Assembly: GCF_035590735.1 (NCBI RefSeq)
Contig: NZ_CP141595.1
Coordinates: forward strand, 3,319,001-3,383,000
Direction: 5' to 3'
DNA from: Rossellomorea aquimaris
Lineage (GTDB): Bacteria > Bacillota > Bacilli > Bacillales > Bacillaceae_B
DNA: 64,000 nt
Positions within the stretch are counted from its first letter, which is position 1. Each line of letters starts with the position of its first letter. Positions 8,152 to 16,671 of the stretch are shown piece by piece. The notes below the pieces were generated by a model that was not told the DNA's origin, ran no database searches, and saw only the letters and a program-made list of their open reading frames with translations. The translations under genes were made by a program, and so were the position numbers.

Positions 8152-8697
8152 CTAAAATGAGGGAGGAGTGACCGAGAAAAGGATCGTTGCTTCTGTACTA
8201 TTATCATTTATCCACCGATGTTTCATATGTGAAGGGATCTTCACACTATCCCCCGTTTCAAGGATATATTCTTCTTGTTCTAAATTAATTCTTATTTGCC
8301 CTGTTAAGACAAATGCAACTTCTTCCCCCTTATGTCCTAAGAGCTTCTCCGAGGATGTACTATTAGGAGGGAATTTCATAATAGCAGTAGCCAGTTTTCC
8401 AGAAATATCAGGTGATACTAATTCATATGACAAATGATCAATCACCATTTTCCTTCTATTCTTTGACCTGACGACTAATTCTTCTGTATTTACCTCTTCA
8501 AGCAGGAAGCTGAATGTAGGGACATTTAGGACTTTAGCTAAGACCTTAAGAGTCTGAATAGAAGGATTTGCTATCCCCCGTTCAATTTGACTTAACATAG
8601 AAGGTGTTATTTCAGCTGTTTTAGCTAATTCTCGAATACTTAAATCATTTAATTTCCTGTACTGCTCAACTTTTTTTCCTATATTGATATTTTCCAT
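8152..8697 (-). CDS. XRE family regulator with C-terminal cupin domain
   Basis: A 181-residue regulator. The N-terminal HTH_3 domain (EQYRKLNDLSIRELAKTAEI then MLSQIERGIANPSIQTLKV) is followed by a cupin barrel (about residues 100-180; LLGHKGEEVAFVLTG and ILETGDSVKIPSHMKHRW). The ORF can be extended to a TTG at 8718, but GGAG sits six bases before the ATG at 8697. It is divergent from a LysE exporter gene, so it probably senses an amino acid or polyamine and controls that gene from the AT-rich 8719-8834 spacer. Confidence 0.9.
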   Translation of the reverse strand: MENINIGKKVEQYRKLNDLSIRELAKTAEITPSMLSQIERGIANPSIQTLKVLAKVLNVPTFSFLLEEVNTEELVVRSKNRRKMVIDHLSYELVSPDISGKLATAIMKFPPNSTSSEKLLGHKGEEVAFVLTGQIRINLEQEEYILETGDSVKIPSHMKHRWINDNSTEATILFSVTPPSF

Positions 8698-8787
8698 TAC
8701 ACACTCCGTTAAATACAATTTAATTTTATAAAATACTACTTAACTTTTTCCTTTGAGCTATGTTAAACTAAATTAACTTTAATTAAG

Positions 8788-8793
8788 TATAAT
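8788..8793 (+). promoter_or_regulatory. -10 element for the LysE-type exporter gene
   Basis: TATAAT lies in the shared divergent spacer, about 40 bases before the exporter start. The spacer also holds repeated TTAA-rich elements (TTAACTTTAATTAAG) that could be the XRE operator. No clean -35 box was found at standard spacing. Confidence 0.35.
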
Positions 8794-8834
8794 TTTATCA
8801 TAACGCTATTCAAATCGTAAGGAGGAGCAGAATA

Positions 8835-9458
8835 ATGAATGACTTGTTTACTTTTATCGTACTTTCTTTGTTCGTAGTGATGAGCCCTGGAATTGATACC
8901 GCCTTAATAACAAAGAGGACGATATCAGCTGGAAAAAGTGATGGTTTTAAAATGGCTCTTGGTATCACAGCTGGTGCTCTCGTTCATACATTTGCAGCTG
9001 CGTTTGGTCTTTCAGCGGTGCTAATGCAATCTGCCCTTGCCTTTGACATTGTAAAATACATTGGAGCTGCCTATTTAATTTATCTAGGTGTTTCATCATT
9101 TATATCAAAAGGGAAAAATAAAGAACAGGTGTTAGAAAATCAGAAAGAGATACCTGCAAAGGGATCGGCCTTTAAGCAGGGGTTCTTTTCAAATGTTTTG
9201 AACCCTAAGGTTGCAATCTTTTTTCTAACATTTTTACCTCAGTTCGTTAACACACAATCTCACGCAGCAAAACAACTTATACTAATGGGAATAATATATA
9301 CGGTATTGTCCATCGTCTGGTTTATTGTATATGTAATTTTCATTAATTATCTACGAAAATGGCTAATGACTCCGATTGTCCAAAGCATGATGGAGAAAGC
9401 TACAGGCATTGTATTAATTGGCTTTGGATTGAAATTGGCTTTAGAAAGACAACATTAA
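8835..9458 (+). CDS. LysE/RhtB family amino-acid exporter
   Basis: A 207-residue integral membrane protein with about six hydrophobic segments. It has the LysE signature near the N-terminus (VVMSPGIDTALITKRTISAG) and the conserved FKQGFFSNVLNPKVAIFFL loop near residue 120. It starts after AAGGAGGAG. It is predicted to export amino acids or derivatives across the cytoplasmic membrane and is probably regulated by the divergent XRE-cupin protein. A terminator follows. Confidence 0.92.
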   Translation: MNDLFTFIVLSLFVVMSPGIDTALITKRTISAGKSDGFKMALGITAGALVHTFAAAFGLSAVLMQSALAFDIVKYIGAAYLIYLGVSSFISKGKNKEQVLENQKEIPAKGSAFKQGFFSNVLNPKVAIFFLTFLPQFVNTQSHAAKQLILMGIIYTVLSIVWFIVYVIFINYLRKWLMTPIVQSMMEKATGIVLIGFGLKLALERQH

Positions 9459-9465
9459 TAGATAA

Positions 9466-9510
9466 CAAAAAGAACATTGGGGGTTTAAGTTCTTCCCAAT
9501 GTTCTTTCAT
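9466..9510. terminator. Bidirectional intrinsic terminator between convergent genes
   Basis: AAGAACATTGGG (9470-9481) pairs with CCCAATGTTCTTT (9495-9507), with T-rich tails on both strands. It serves the LysE gene and the convergent membrane-protein gene at 9539. Confidence 0.75.
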
Positions 9511-9538
9511 CTTCAATTAACCTGCCTTATCGTAATTT

Positions 9539-10786
9539 CTAATTAAAAAGTAAAGGAAAAGTGAATATTACGAAAGCTGCCCAGAGTCCGTAGACCGGCA
9601 AATACTTAGTAACGGAATCTTGGATAGTTGAAGGTCCGGATTTGTTTTGTAGAAAACGCATATAGGAGAACATAATCCAAATTAGGTTTGCCCAGATAAG
9701 TATGTTTACACCTAAAACAGCAAGTCTGTTTGGGGTAATCCCATAAGAAGAAAGTCTGAACACTATGGCTGACAATGCCACACTGTCAATGATAAGGGCA
9801 AGAACAATCAGGGCAAAATTTATATAGTCAGAAATGTTTTTTTTCTCGTCTGAGTCGCTTTCGGTAATGGAAAATATGGTAACGACCAATACACCAAGGA
9901 GTATTCCGTTGAAGGCTATCAGGAAATTACGGTCCAAGAATGGATTTTTCCCGAGCCATATAACCGCAATAAGATAGACCAACAATGTGATCAGGACAAG
10001 AGGGCTAAAAATTTTAGCTATATAGGGTGTAATATTCTTAGCAAGTTTAAGGTTCATTGATACCAGGTATGCAGCCACAATAGCGAGAGAGGAAGCACCA
10101 AATAAAACGATATTACTAAAATAAAATTCCTCTATATCCAAGCCGATAAAGCTGAATAACTGCATGGTTAGTGCTGCCAGTATCATTCCACTAACAGCCA
10201 TGCTGGCGTAGAGAATACCATATTCCACATTAAATTTGATATAGGCTAATCTAGTACTACCTTTTGAATACTCATTTCCTGTAAATGCAATCCCTAACAC
10301 GATCCATAAGAATATGGGAATGTGTAAATAAGCAAGGATAATACTGTCTTTATCATTTAAAGGCAGCATATTAAGATAAACCCCAGAAATGAGGAACAAC
10401 CCTACAAGGGAATAAAGAACACTTTTTTTCGGAGTATTTTTGTAAACAAAATAGGTAGCAATAAAAGGAATTATACCAAAGGCCAGGTTAATTGGAGCGA
10501 TCACTTCCTGTTCGACAAAATGGAAAATGATCCTGGTAAATATCCCTGCCATAATGGCTAAAATGCCCATGAATATGAAATCTTTTTGGATCTTGGAAGA
10601 TTTTTCTGTATTTGCTGCCTCCTTGAAATGCAATCTTTCATACCAAACGCCAAGGACCTGAGAATCAGGATTTTGTTCCCATGCCTGTAAGAAGGAATGT
10701 TTAAAAGCTTTTGGATCTTTTCTATAAATTCTCTCCAGTTCATGAGGGTCACCCATGTTTTCAATAATCGAATTGTTAGATTCCAT
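9539..10786 (-). CDS. Polytopic membrane protein, family not recognised
   Basis: A 415-residue protein. A soluble N-terminal stretch of about 60 residues (RIYRKDPKAFKHSFLQAWEQ) precedes roughly ten hydrophobic segments. No transporter signature or catalytic motif was recognised. The start at 10786 follows GGGGAGGT; an upstream extension to 10825 lacks a ribosome-binding site. It is downstream of, and close to, the HTH and DUF2975 genes and is probably co-transcribed and regulated with them. Confidence 0.75.
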   Translation of the reverse strand: MESNNSIIENMGDPHELERIYRKDPKAFKHSFLQAWEQNPDSQVLGVWYERLHFKEAANTEKSSKIQKDFIFMGILAIMAGIFTRIIFHFVEQEVIAPINLAFGIIPFIATYFVYKNTPKKSVLYSLVGLFLISGVYLNMLPLNDKDSIILAYLHIPIFLWIVLGIAFTGNEYSKGSTRLAYIKFNVEYGILYASMAVSGMILAALTMQLFSFIGLDIEEFYFSNIVLFGASSLAIVAAYLVSMNLKLAKNITPYIAKIFSPLVLITLLVYLIAVIWLGKNPFLDRNFLIAFNGILLGVLVVTIFSITESDSDEKKNISDYINFALIVLALIIDSVALSAIVFRLSSYGITPNRLAVLGVNILIWANLIWIMFSYMRFLQNKSGPSTIQDSVTKYLPVYGLWAAFVIFTFPLLFN

Positions 10787-10828
10787 CGTAATACCTCCCC
10801 TAATAATTGTTATTTTTCTCCACAATGT

Positions 10829-11044
10829 TTAACTATCTTCGTCTCTTTTGTATTCTAAAATATCCCCAGGCTGACACTCTAAAGCCTTACAAATTGCCTC
10901 TAAGGTGGATAATCGAATCGCTTTCGCCTTTCCATTTTTCAATATAGAAAGGTTAGCCATCGTTATCCCAACCCTACCTGAAAGCTCTGTTACGCTCATT
11001 TTCCTTTTTGCTAACATCACATCAATATTGATTATAATTGCCAT
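10829..11044 (-). CDS. Small Cro/C1-type HTH regulator (YozG-like)
   Basis: A 71-residue protein that is almost entirely one helix-turn-helix domain: MSVTELSGRVGITMANLSIL then RLSTLEAICKALECQPGDIL. Small HTH proteins of this group (for example B. subtilis YozG) are regularly encoded next to DUF2975 membrane proteins, exactly as here. The gene lies 11 bases after the DUF2975 gene and is co-transcribed. It is likely a regulator of the operon. Confidence 0.9.
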   Translation of the reverse strand: MAIIINIDVMLAKRKMSVTELSGRVGITMANLSILKNGKAKAIRLSTLEAICKALECQPGDILEYKRDEDS

Positions 11045-11055
11045 TGTTATTCACC

Positions 11056-11538
11056 TCAGACCGTTAAATCATTTTCTGATTTTATATCAATTGCTTCTTT
11101 TAAAAGTTTCTGGAGAACCGCCGCAAACACTGAGATAACCATCGAAGCAAAAGGAACAACCAACCCGACAAAGATAACTCCTGGGGCGTCGTCTACTTCC
11201 GCAAAGATATAGAAGAGCGGCAAAACCAGTACATGCAAAATACTGATTGTGATTGCACAATATTTGATATTCTTTAAAGCTTTTACAGATAGATCAGAGA
11301 AAGCTTTATTTTTGTCAATGTAGCGAAGGAGTTCGAAAGCCTGATACAAAGCAAAATAATAAGGTATTGCAGATACATAGAAAACGATGAAAACGAAATA
11401 TTTTATCACCGCAAACTCTGGAAGTAATGTTGCTGAAAGGTCCGCCAGCTCAGGCACCAAAAAGATGCACAGAGCAAGAACTGGGACTCCTAAAAAAATA
11501 ACAGCTATTTTCAAAAACAACGTTGTAATATTTTTCAT
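11056..11538 (-). CDS. DUF2975 family membrane protein
   Basis: A 160-residue protein with four transmembrane segments in the DUF2975 (B. subtilis YoaS-like) pattern: N-terminal ALCIFLVPEL, the YYFALYQAFELLRYIDKNKAFS loop region at about residues 60-82, and two C-terminal segments. It is first in a three-gene leftward operon with a small HTH protein and a larger membrane protein. The partnership suggests a membrane-linked signal to the HTH regulator; function unknown. Confidence 0.85.
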   Translation of the reverse strand: MKNITTLFLKIAVIFLGVPVLALCIFLVPELADLSATLLPEFAVIKYFVFIVFYVSAIPYYFALYQAFELLRYIDKNKAFSDLSVKALKNIKYCAITISILHVLVLPLFYIFAEVDDAPGVIFVGLVVPFASMVISVFAAVLQKLLKEAIDIKSENDLTV

Positions 11539-12096
11539 AAAAACACCTCATTTATTTATGTTGATTTTGATTTTAATACAAATTTTATTGTTTTACAATA
11601 AATTTTTATTATTTATTATAATAGTTTTATTGTTAGTAACAAAAATTAATAACCCTACCTCAATCTTCTGCATCCTTGGTTCCCGTATAATAATATTCTC
11701 TGAACCAATCTCCTACTTCATAGTCTTCTCTCATCTTCTCGCCCGAGATTCTTATGTAAATTAGATGTTCTTTTTTTGGTTATTTTCAATAAGCTACTGC
11801 ATCCATATTATTTTTGAAATTTATTTTTTGATCATAGTAATGAATTTAACCATGAACTCATGAAAGGTTAGAGAAGTATAAGAAACAAAAAAGGAACTTG
11901 CTGGAGCAAATAAAATACAATGGTGGCATTCCTGGAAAAACAATTAGGATAAAGAAAAGCTGGGGATTAGTACTTTTTGAATTTTTTCTTTCAAAATAAG
12001 AACTTGTCCAAGAAGTTGAAGTTCTGGCAGGTCAAACAGGACTTTTGTCGAAACTTATACATGAGAGGTATGAAGTTCACTAAATAGGGGGGGAAC
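11539..12096. other. 558-bp spacer with gene-like remnants only
   Basis: No complete gene is supported. On the minus strand a 39-codon stop-to-stop frame ends in MREDYEVGDWFREYYYTG plus a few acidic residues (about 11663-11780), without a ribosome-binding site. On the plus strand, about 11862-11990 is open and protein-like (LEKYKKQKRNLLEQIKYNGG) but lacks a start. Both may be decayed fragments. The AT-rich part near 11560-11640 probably holds the leftward promoter of the DUF2975 operon. Confidence 0.3.
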
Positions 12097-12669
12097 ATGA
12101 TGGCAGAAGTTTTGTTGTTACACCATGTTTTAGGCAGAACGAAGGGGATCGAAGCAATCGCTGATCAACTGAGAGAGGAGGGTCATACTGTGCATGTGCC
12201 AGATTTATTTGAAGGCCGCAAATTTTCCTCATTGGAAGAAGGTTTAGGGTTTGTTAAGGAAATCGGGTTTAAAGAAGTGACGGCGCGTGGCGTTCGGGCA
12301 GCCGGCGACCTTCCACGCGATGTCGTTTATACTGGTTTTTCACTAGGTGTCCCTGCAGCACAGCAGCTCTCTCAAACTCGTGAAGGCGCAAGAGGCGCAC
12401 TGTTTTTTCATGCCTGCCTCCCGACCTCGGAGTTCGAATCTCAGTGGCCTGACGACTTGCCTGTGCAAATTCATGCCATGAGTGCAGATCCTTTCTTTGT
12501 AGAAGACGGTGATATCAACGCGGCCCGTGAACTTGTGGCATCGGCCAATCACGCTGAACTTTTTCTATACGAAGGCAAGGAACATCTCTTTACCGACAGC
12601 AGTATGCCTTCTTACGATGCTGACGCGACGAAGCTTGTGATCAAGCGGGTTCTCGACTTTCTCGCATAG
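12097..12669 (+). CDS. Dienelactone hydrolase family protein
   Basis: A 190-residue alpha/beta hydrolase close to dienelactone hydrolase. The nucleophile elbow is VYTGFSLGVPAAQ, with Ser where classical dienelactone hydrolase has Cys. The acid residue is probably in HAMSADPFFVEDGD and the catalytic His in YEGKEHLFTD near the C-terminus. The start follows a GGGGGGG stretch; two adjacent ATGs at 12097 and 12100 are both possible. Substrate unknown; it stands alone between operons. Confidence 0.88.
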   Translation: MMAEVLLLHHVLGRTKGIEAIADQLREEGHTVHVPDLFEGRKFSSLEEGLGFVKEIGFKEVTARGVRAAGDLPRDVVYTGFSLGVPAAQQLSQTREGARGALFFHACLPTSEFESQWPDDLPVQIHAMSADPFFVEDGDINAARELVASANHAELFLYEGKEHLFTDSSMPSYDADATKLVIKRVLDFLA

Positions 12670-12764
12670 CTGTATCGTGGGCAATCACAGGTTCCATTTT
12701 AAAGGATTTCCCAAGGAGGATTCACATCGATAAGGTTCAATTCTTATGAATTTTTCAGTGGTAA

Positions 12765-13433
12765 CTAATGATTAATTCGTTTGTTAACTTCAATCGTAAT
12801 GAACTCCGGCAAATAATTGGGAGTACATCCTTTTGATACCATTTCATCTTTGTAGAGACCCGTTTTCTCACCAAGTTTCATACACCGTGCTCGATACTTT
12901 TCATCATAGACGCCTATCCAGCCTGCGGTGAAATTCATAGCCCATTGAACTTCCGGTTCTTCCTGCGTAATAGTAGCTTCAATTGCAGATAGTAAGTCTG
13001 CGGTGTTATCAGGCGGTGTTTGTCCAGTCCATCTCAATCTCGCTTGAAAATACCAGAAAGCTCGTCTTTGAAGAGCAGATGGACTATTTTCCCATGACTC
13101 CATCAATGCAATATTCTTCTTGTCTTTAGTGAGCTGATTAGCCATTAACCAATCCATTAAGTTATTTCGCTCATCATATGTGTGAGTCTGCATATCCTGA
13201 TCAAGCTTATTTAGTACATCTTGTGAAAGAAGTTTTTTGTCCATAATTAAGATTGCCAATAGTCTTGGCAGAAACTCTCCGGTTGACCAAAGTTCCATAG
13301 CTAGTTCGTGATCTTTTTTAATGTCCTTCGCGATTTTTCGTAAGTCGCCTAGCTTAGTTTTACTAGTGATCTGAGGTAGAATGTTTTCTGCTTTAGGTGA
13401 GCGTTTTATTTCTGTGCTTTTATTTATATTCAT
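12765..13433 (-). CDS. DNA alkylation repair family protein (AlkD-like HEAT repeat)
   Basis: A 222-residue all-helical protein matching the DNA alkylation repair superfamily: KLGDLRKIAKDIKKDHELAM near residue 30, ELWSTGEFLPRLLAILIMD, and WAMNFTAGWIGVYDEKYR near residue 165. AlkC/AlkD-type enzymes are DNA glycosylases for alkylated bases; this shorter branch may be non-catalytic. The ATG at 13433 is nine bases from AAGGGG and is preferred over the TTG at 13442. Confidence 0.82.
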   Translation of the reverse strand: MNINKSTEIKRSPKAENILPQITSKTKLGDLRKIAKDIKKDHELAMELWSTGEFLPRLLAILIMDKKLLSQDVLNKLDQDMQTHTYDERNNLMDWLMANQLTKDKKNIALMESWENSPSALQRRAFWYFQARLRWTGQTPPDNTADLLSAIEATITQEEPEVQWAMNFTAGWIGVYDEKYRARCMKLGEKTGLYKDEMVSKGCTPNYLPEFITIEVNKRINH

Positions 13434-13591
13434 TTGACACAACCCCTTATTTAAGCTCTGTTAGTCATTGACCGAATATCAATATCTTATTGCATACAAT
13501 TGTACCATAACAGTGTAAAAGGAATGATTCATTTCGCCGTTATTTATGGTACGGTCCACCACTACTAGTGCTAAACGACATATTCAACAAT

Positions 13592-13661
13592 CTGACCCGT
13601 TAATCCAATAATTCCAACAAAAAAGCGTTCATCCATACTAGATCAACGCCCCTCAACTTTA
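13592..13661 (+). repeat. Dispersed intergenic repeat, copy 1
   Basis: Begins CTGACCCGTTAATCCAATAA and ends near GATCAACGCCCCTCAACTTT. It is clearly related to the copy at 32241-32312 (same order of CCCGTTAATCCAATAA, CAACAAAAAA, GTT, and AACGCCCC). The ends are roughly inverted. Confidence 0.6.
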
Positions 13662-13766
13662 ACTACATTCGTTTACAAAAACAGTACAAATAGTTGGTGA
13701 TTTCTAAAATTCATCTAGAGTTGTTTCAAATACATTCACAGCACTTGTTATGTCAAATTGTTGCAC

Positions 13767-14516
13767 TCAACCTAACTGACGTTTAAATACTTTACTAGCT
13801 ATGAAATAAGCGATGAGCATGATACCGACGCACCAGGTAAGCGAGATCCAGATATCGTTGCCCACAGTCCCTTCAAATAAGAGGGCACGTATTGAATTCA
13901 CAATTGAAGTCACGGGCTGGTTCTCCGCGAACGCCCGAACAATTTTAGGCATGGTTTCAGTGGGGACAAAGGCTGAACTGATGAACGGCAGAAAAATCAG
14001 TGGGTACGAGTATGCTGTGGCTCCTTCCATGGAACGTGCTGTCAACCCGGGAATAACCGCCAGCCATGTCAGTGCTAATGTAAACAGTACGAGAATCCCA
14101 ACTACTGCGAGCCAATCCAGGATATCAGCACTGGAACGGAAACCCATCAAGAGCGCGACGAGGATGACCACCCCAACAGTAAGTGCATTGGAAACAAGCG
14201 ATGTCAATACGTGGGCCCACAATACAGACGAGCGCTTGATGGGCATGGTAATGAAGCGCGCCATCAGCCCACTTTTCACATCATTAAAGAGCCGCAAAGA
14301 AGTGTAAGCGACGCCGGATGCGATCGTGATCAGCAGGATGCCCGGCAATAGATAATTGACGTAGTTGTCCGTGCCAGTCTCGATAGCGCCGCCAAATACG
14401 TAGACAAACAGCAGCATCATCATAACCGGCGTAATCGCCACCGTGATTATCGTATCCGGGCTACGCATGATATTTCGCATTAAACGACCCAGTAATACCC
14501 CTGTTTTACTTCTCAT
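13767..14516 (-). CDS. ABC-2 type transporter permease (DrrB-like)
   Basis: A 249-residue membrane protein with about six transmembrane segments in the ABC-2 pattern, including the conserved YVNYLLPGILLITIASG and the FITMPIKRSSVLWAHVLT cytoplasmic helix typical of daunorubicin/drug export permeases. It overlaps the 3' end of the ATPase gene by 11 bases and its ribosome-binding site lies in the ATPase coding region, so the two are translationally coupled. Predicted to form a homodimeric exporter channel for a drug or lipid. Confidence 0.92.
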   Translation of the reverse strand: MRSKTGVLLGRLMRNIMRSPDTIITVAITPVMMMLLFVYVFGGAIETGTDNYVNYLLPGILLITIASGVAYTSLRLFNDVKSGLMARFITMPIKRSSVLWAHVLTSLVSNALTVGVVILVALLMGFRSSADILDWLAVVGILVLFTLALTWLAVIPGLTARSMEGATAYSYPLIFLPFISSAFVPTETMPKIVRAFAENQPVTSIVNSIRALLFEGTVGNDIWISLTWCVGIMLIAYFIASKVFKRQLG

Positions 14517-15279
14517 TTACATCTCCTCCTTTTTTGCCAATGATTGCGAGGAAAATCTCTTCCAATGTCGGCTGCTTCTCGATGTATTCCACTTTCGCTG
14601 GCGGGAACATCTCCTTGAGTTCAGTAAGGGCACCCGTCGTGATGATTTTTCCACCATGCAGGATGGCAATGCGGTCCGCCAGTTGTTCCGCCTCCTCCAG
14701 GTACTGGGTCGTCAGCAATATGGTCGTGCCACTGCCGGCAAGCTCCTTGACGGTCTCCCAGACTTCAATCCGCGCTTCGGGGTCAAGCCCCGTGGTTGGT
14801 TCATCTAGAAATATAACTGCCGGCTTCCCAATCAGGCTCATGGCGATATCAAGCCGGCGCTTCATCCCCCCTGAATAATGATCTGCTCGTCGGTTGGCAG
14901 CCTCGGTGAGACTGAATCTTGCAAGCAGATCATCGGCGACTTGAGAGGGATTTGAAACCCCACGCAACTTGGCAATCATCATCAGATTTTCCCGCCCGGT
15001 TTGCATGACGTCTAAAGCTGCAAACTGACCAGTCAAGCTGATGCTCCGGCGAACATGATCCGGTTGACGCTGAACATCAAAGCTGCATATACTCACTTCA
15101 CCGCAATCCTGCTTCATCAGCGTCGAGAGGATATTGACGATCGTAGTCTTTCCCGCTCCATTAGAGCCCAGCAGTGCGAAAATTTCACCACGGGCCACCT
15201 CTAAATCCACTCCCTTTAAGACTTCCTTGTCTTTAAAGGATTTTTTCAACCCTTTTACAGAAATCACTGCCTCACTCAT
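14506..15279 (-). CDS. ABC transporter ATP-binding protein (DrrA-like)
   Basis: A 257-residue ATPase with Walker A GSNGAGKTT (about residues 37-45), the signature HYSGGMKRRLD, Walker B VIFLDEPTTGLDP and the switch region LLTTQYLEEAEQL, in which Gln replaces the usual switch His as in DrrA-type exporters. The C-terminal extension (YIEKQPTLEEIFLAIIG) is also DrrA-like. The start follows AAGGAGG. It energises the permease encoded next and is controlled from the motif at 15346-15365. Confidence 0.95.
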   Translation of the reverse strand: MSEAVISVKGLKKSFKDKEVLKGVDLEVARGEIFALLGSNGAGKTTIVNILSTLMKQDCGEVSICSFDVQRQPDHVRRSISLTGQFAALDVMQTGRENLMMIAKLRGVSNPSQVADDLLARFSLTEAANRRADHYSGGMKRRLDIAMSLIGKPAVIFLDEPTTGLDPEARIEVWETVKELAGSGTTILLTTQYLEEAEQLADRIAILHGGKIITTGALTELKEMFPPAKVEYIEKQPTLEEIFLAIIGKKGGDVNEK

Positions 15280-15345
15280 ATTTTTTCCTCCTTATAAAAA
15301 GCGCTAGTTTACCTATTCTCCAGTACTCAGTCAGACTGATATTCT

Positions 15346-15365
15346 GTAATACTTACTACCGGGAT
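15346..15365. promoter_or_regulatory. PadR operator copy upstream of the ABC exporter genes
   Basis: GTAATACTTACTACCGGGAT matches 17 of 20 positions of GTAATACTCACTACCAGTAT at 16162-16181 in front of the padR gene. The shared motif in front of both transcription units points to joint control by the PadR protein at 15787. Confidence 0.6.
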
Positions 15366-15440
15366 AAAAAAATAACCGAATAGTGAAGGTGTAAATACCA
15401 CATTTTTAAACAGCTATTCAGTCGGTATGATCGATTGCAT

Positions 15441-15785
15441 TTACTTTTCTCTACGGCTAATCGTATCGTTCAACTTAGCGCGATGCTTGTCATTCCAAGT
15501 TTCCGAGTCCTTTACCAGTTCATCACAGAAAGCAGCTACGTCCTCACCCGTGAGGTCTGTGACTTTCTTGCCTTCCGCTGCTCCTTCCTCGAAAAGGTCG
15601 AGAATGCCATTAAAGATACGGCTCGTGTCCTTCCAATCAGTGAGACCACCTGCGGTCCACATATATTTTTGGATCGCTTTGTATGCGTTGAGGTACTCAC
15701 TTGGAAGTGTCTTCGCACGTGCTTCCATCGCCTTCCATTCTCGCTTGTCAGCCAGATTTCCGATAATCATTTCAATAAACTTCAT
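15441..15785 (-). CDS. DUF1048 domain-containing protein
   Basis: A 114-residue soluble protein of the DUF1048 family ([20 protein letters not shown], then [13 protein letters not shown]). Genes of this family are found almost always between PadR regulators and ABC exporters in Firmicutes, as here, but the role is unknown; they may be dimeric regulators or sensors. It starts one base after the padR stop codon. About 160 bases with an operator copy separate it from the ATPase gene. Confidence 0.9.
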   Translation of the reverse strand: MKFIEMIIGNLADKREWKAMEARAKTLPSEYLNAYKAIQKYMWTAGGLTDWKDTSRIFNGILDLFEEGAAEGKKVTDLTGEDVAAFCDELVKDSETWNDKHRAKLNDTISRREK

Positions 15786-15786
15786 C

Positions 15787-16125
15787 TTATCCTCTCCTTT
15801 TGATTTCTTTCGTTTTGAGTTCGTTCATTTTGCTTGAGACGAAATCCCATTTTCCCCAAAAAGTTTCGAGCTTCTCATGACCTGCTGCGTTGAGTGTATA
15901 AAATTTTCTCGGTGGCCCCACAGTAGAGCGCTTTTTTTCAATGTCCACCAGATTGTTTTTCTCAAGGCGCATGGTAATCGTATAAACTGTGCCTTCAACC
16001 ACATCCGTGAAGCCAAGTTCTCTCAGCTGTTGCGTGATTTCATAGCCATACGTTTCACCGCGGCTGATGATTTCAAGCACACAACCCTCAAGCACTCCTT
16101 TCAGCATTTCTGTGAAGTTTTCCAA
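15787..16125 (-). CDS. PadR family transcriptional regulator
   Basis: A 112-residue PadR protein: [19 protein letters not shown], then [20 protein letters not shown] and the wing [13 protein letters not shown]. It starts at a TTG preceded by GGGGGTGAACG. It probably represses its own operon (padR-DUF1048) and the drug exporter genes through matching sites at 16162-16181 and 15346-15365, with the inducer being an exported compound. Confidence 0.92.
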   Translation of the reverse strand: MENFTEMLKGVLEGCVLEIISRGETYGYEITQQLRELGFTDVVEGTVYTITMRLEKNNLVDIEKKRSTVGPPRKFYTLNAAGHEKLETFWGKWDFVSSKMNELKTKEIKRRG

Positions 16126-16161
16126 ACGTTCACCCCCTGTATCATTATTACACTGTACTTA

Positions 16162-16211
16162 GTAATACTCACTACCAGTATATAGTATGACAAAGTAGTG
16201 TGATGTGTCAA
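16162..16211 (-). promoter_or_regulatory. padR promoter with overlapping operator
   Basis: Leftward TTGACA (16206-16211), an 18-bp spacer and TACTAT (16182-16187). The operator GTAATACTCACTACCAGTAT (16162-16181), containing the inverted ATACT/AGTAT pair, abuts and follows the -10, a position that would block transcription. Confidence 0.65.
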
Positions 16212-16244
16212 CAAATATTTATGATTTACACTGCATAACAATCA

Positions 16245-16309
16245 TTGACAGGTTCAAATATGCAGTATACAATACACATATAATTACTATGCATAGATAT
16301 ACTATGCAT
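16245..16309 (+). promoter_or_regulatory. Promoter and perfect palindromic PadR operator
   Basis: Rightward TTGACA (16245-16250), a 17-bp spacer and TACAAT (16268-16273), followed by a perfect 8-bp inverted repeat ATGCATAG (16289-16296) / CTATGCAT (16302-16309) with a 5-base centre. This is a typical PadR-type operator downstream of the start site and in front of the padR gene at 16327. Confidence 0.75.
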
Positions 16310-16326
16310 TTGGAGGTAGAGTGTCT

Positions 16327-16671
16327 ATGAAGATAAGTAAAGAGTTGCTTAAAGGGAGTACCACTACTCTTATTTTAAGCTTGCTTCATTCTAAACCAAT
16401 GTATGGGTATGAAATAATTAAAGAACTGGAGTTGAAGTCTGACGGAATATTCAGCTTTAAAGAAGGAACGATCTATCCTATCCTTCACACCCTCGAGGAT
16501 AAAGGGTTGATTGTCTCTTACTGGGGAGAAGGGACTGGAAAGAGAAAGAGAAAGTATTACAAGTTAAATGACTCCGGAAGAGAATTTATCCAGGAAAAAA
16601 AAGAAGAATGGTCCGTTTTCAAAAATGCAGTTGACGAAGTACTAAATGGAGAGAAAATCATATGGGAATAG
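16327..16671 (+). CDS. PadR family transcriptional regulator
   Basis: A 114-residue PadR protein (LILSLLHSKPMYGYEIIKEL, FKEGTIYPILHTLEDKGLIV, wing RKRKYYKLNDSGREF). The ATG at 16327 lies ten bases from GGAGG; a GTG at 16321 is too close. It overlaps the start of the downstream FtsW-like gene by ten bases, indicating coupled translation. It probably represses this two-gene operon through the palindrome at 16289-16309. Confidence 0.92.
   Translation: MKISKELLKGSTTTLILSLLHSKPMYGYEIIKELELKSDGIFSFKEGTIYPILHTLEDKGLIVSYWGEGTGKRKRKYYKLNDSGREFIQEKKEEWSVFKNAVDEVLNGEKIIWE

Noticed and set aside
13767..15279. ABC exporter as the bacteriocin transporter
   Set aside because: It is more than 22 kb away, has its own PadR/DUF1048 regulatory genes, and is of the DrrAB drug-export type.
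15427..15837. Rightward frames overlapping DUF1048
   Set aside because: They are antisense shadows; the leftward DUF1048 frame has a known family match and good ribosome-binding site.
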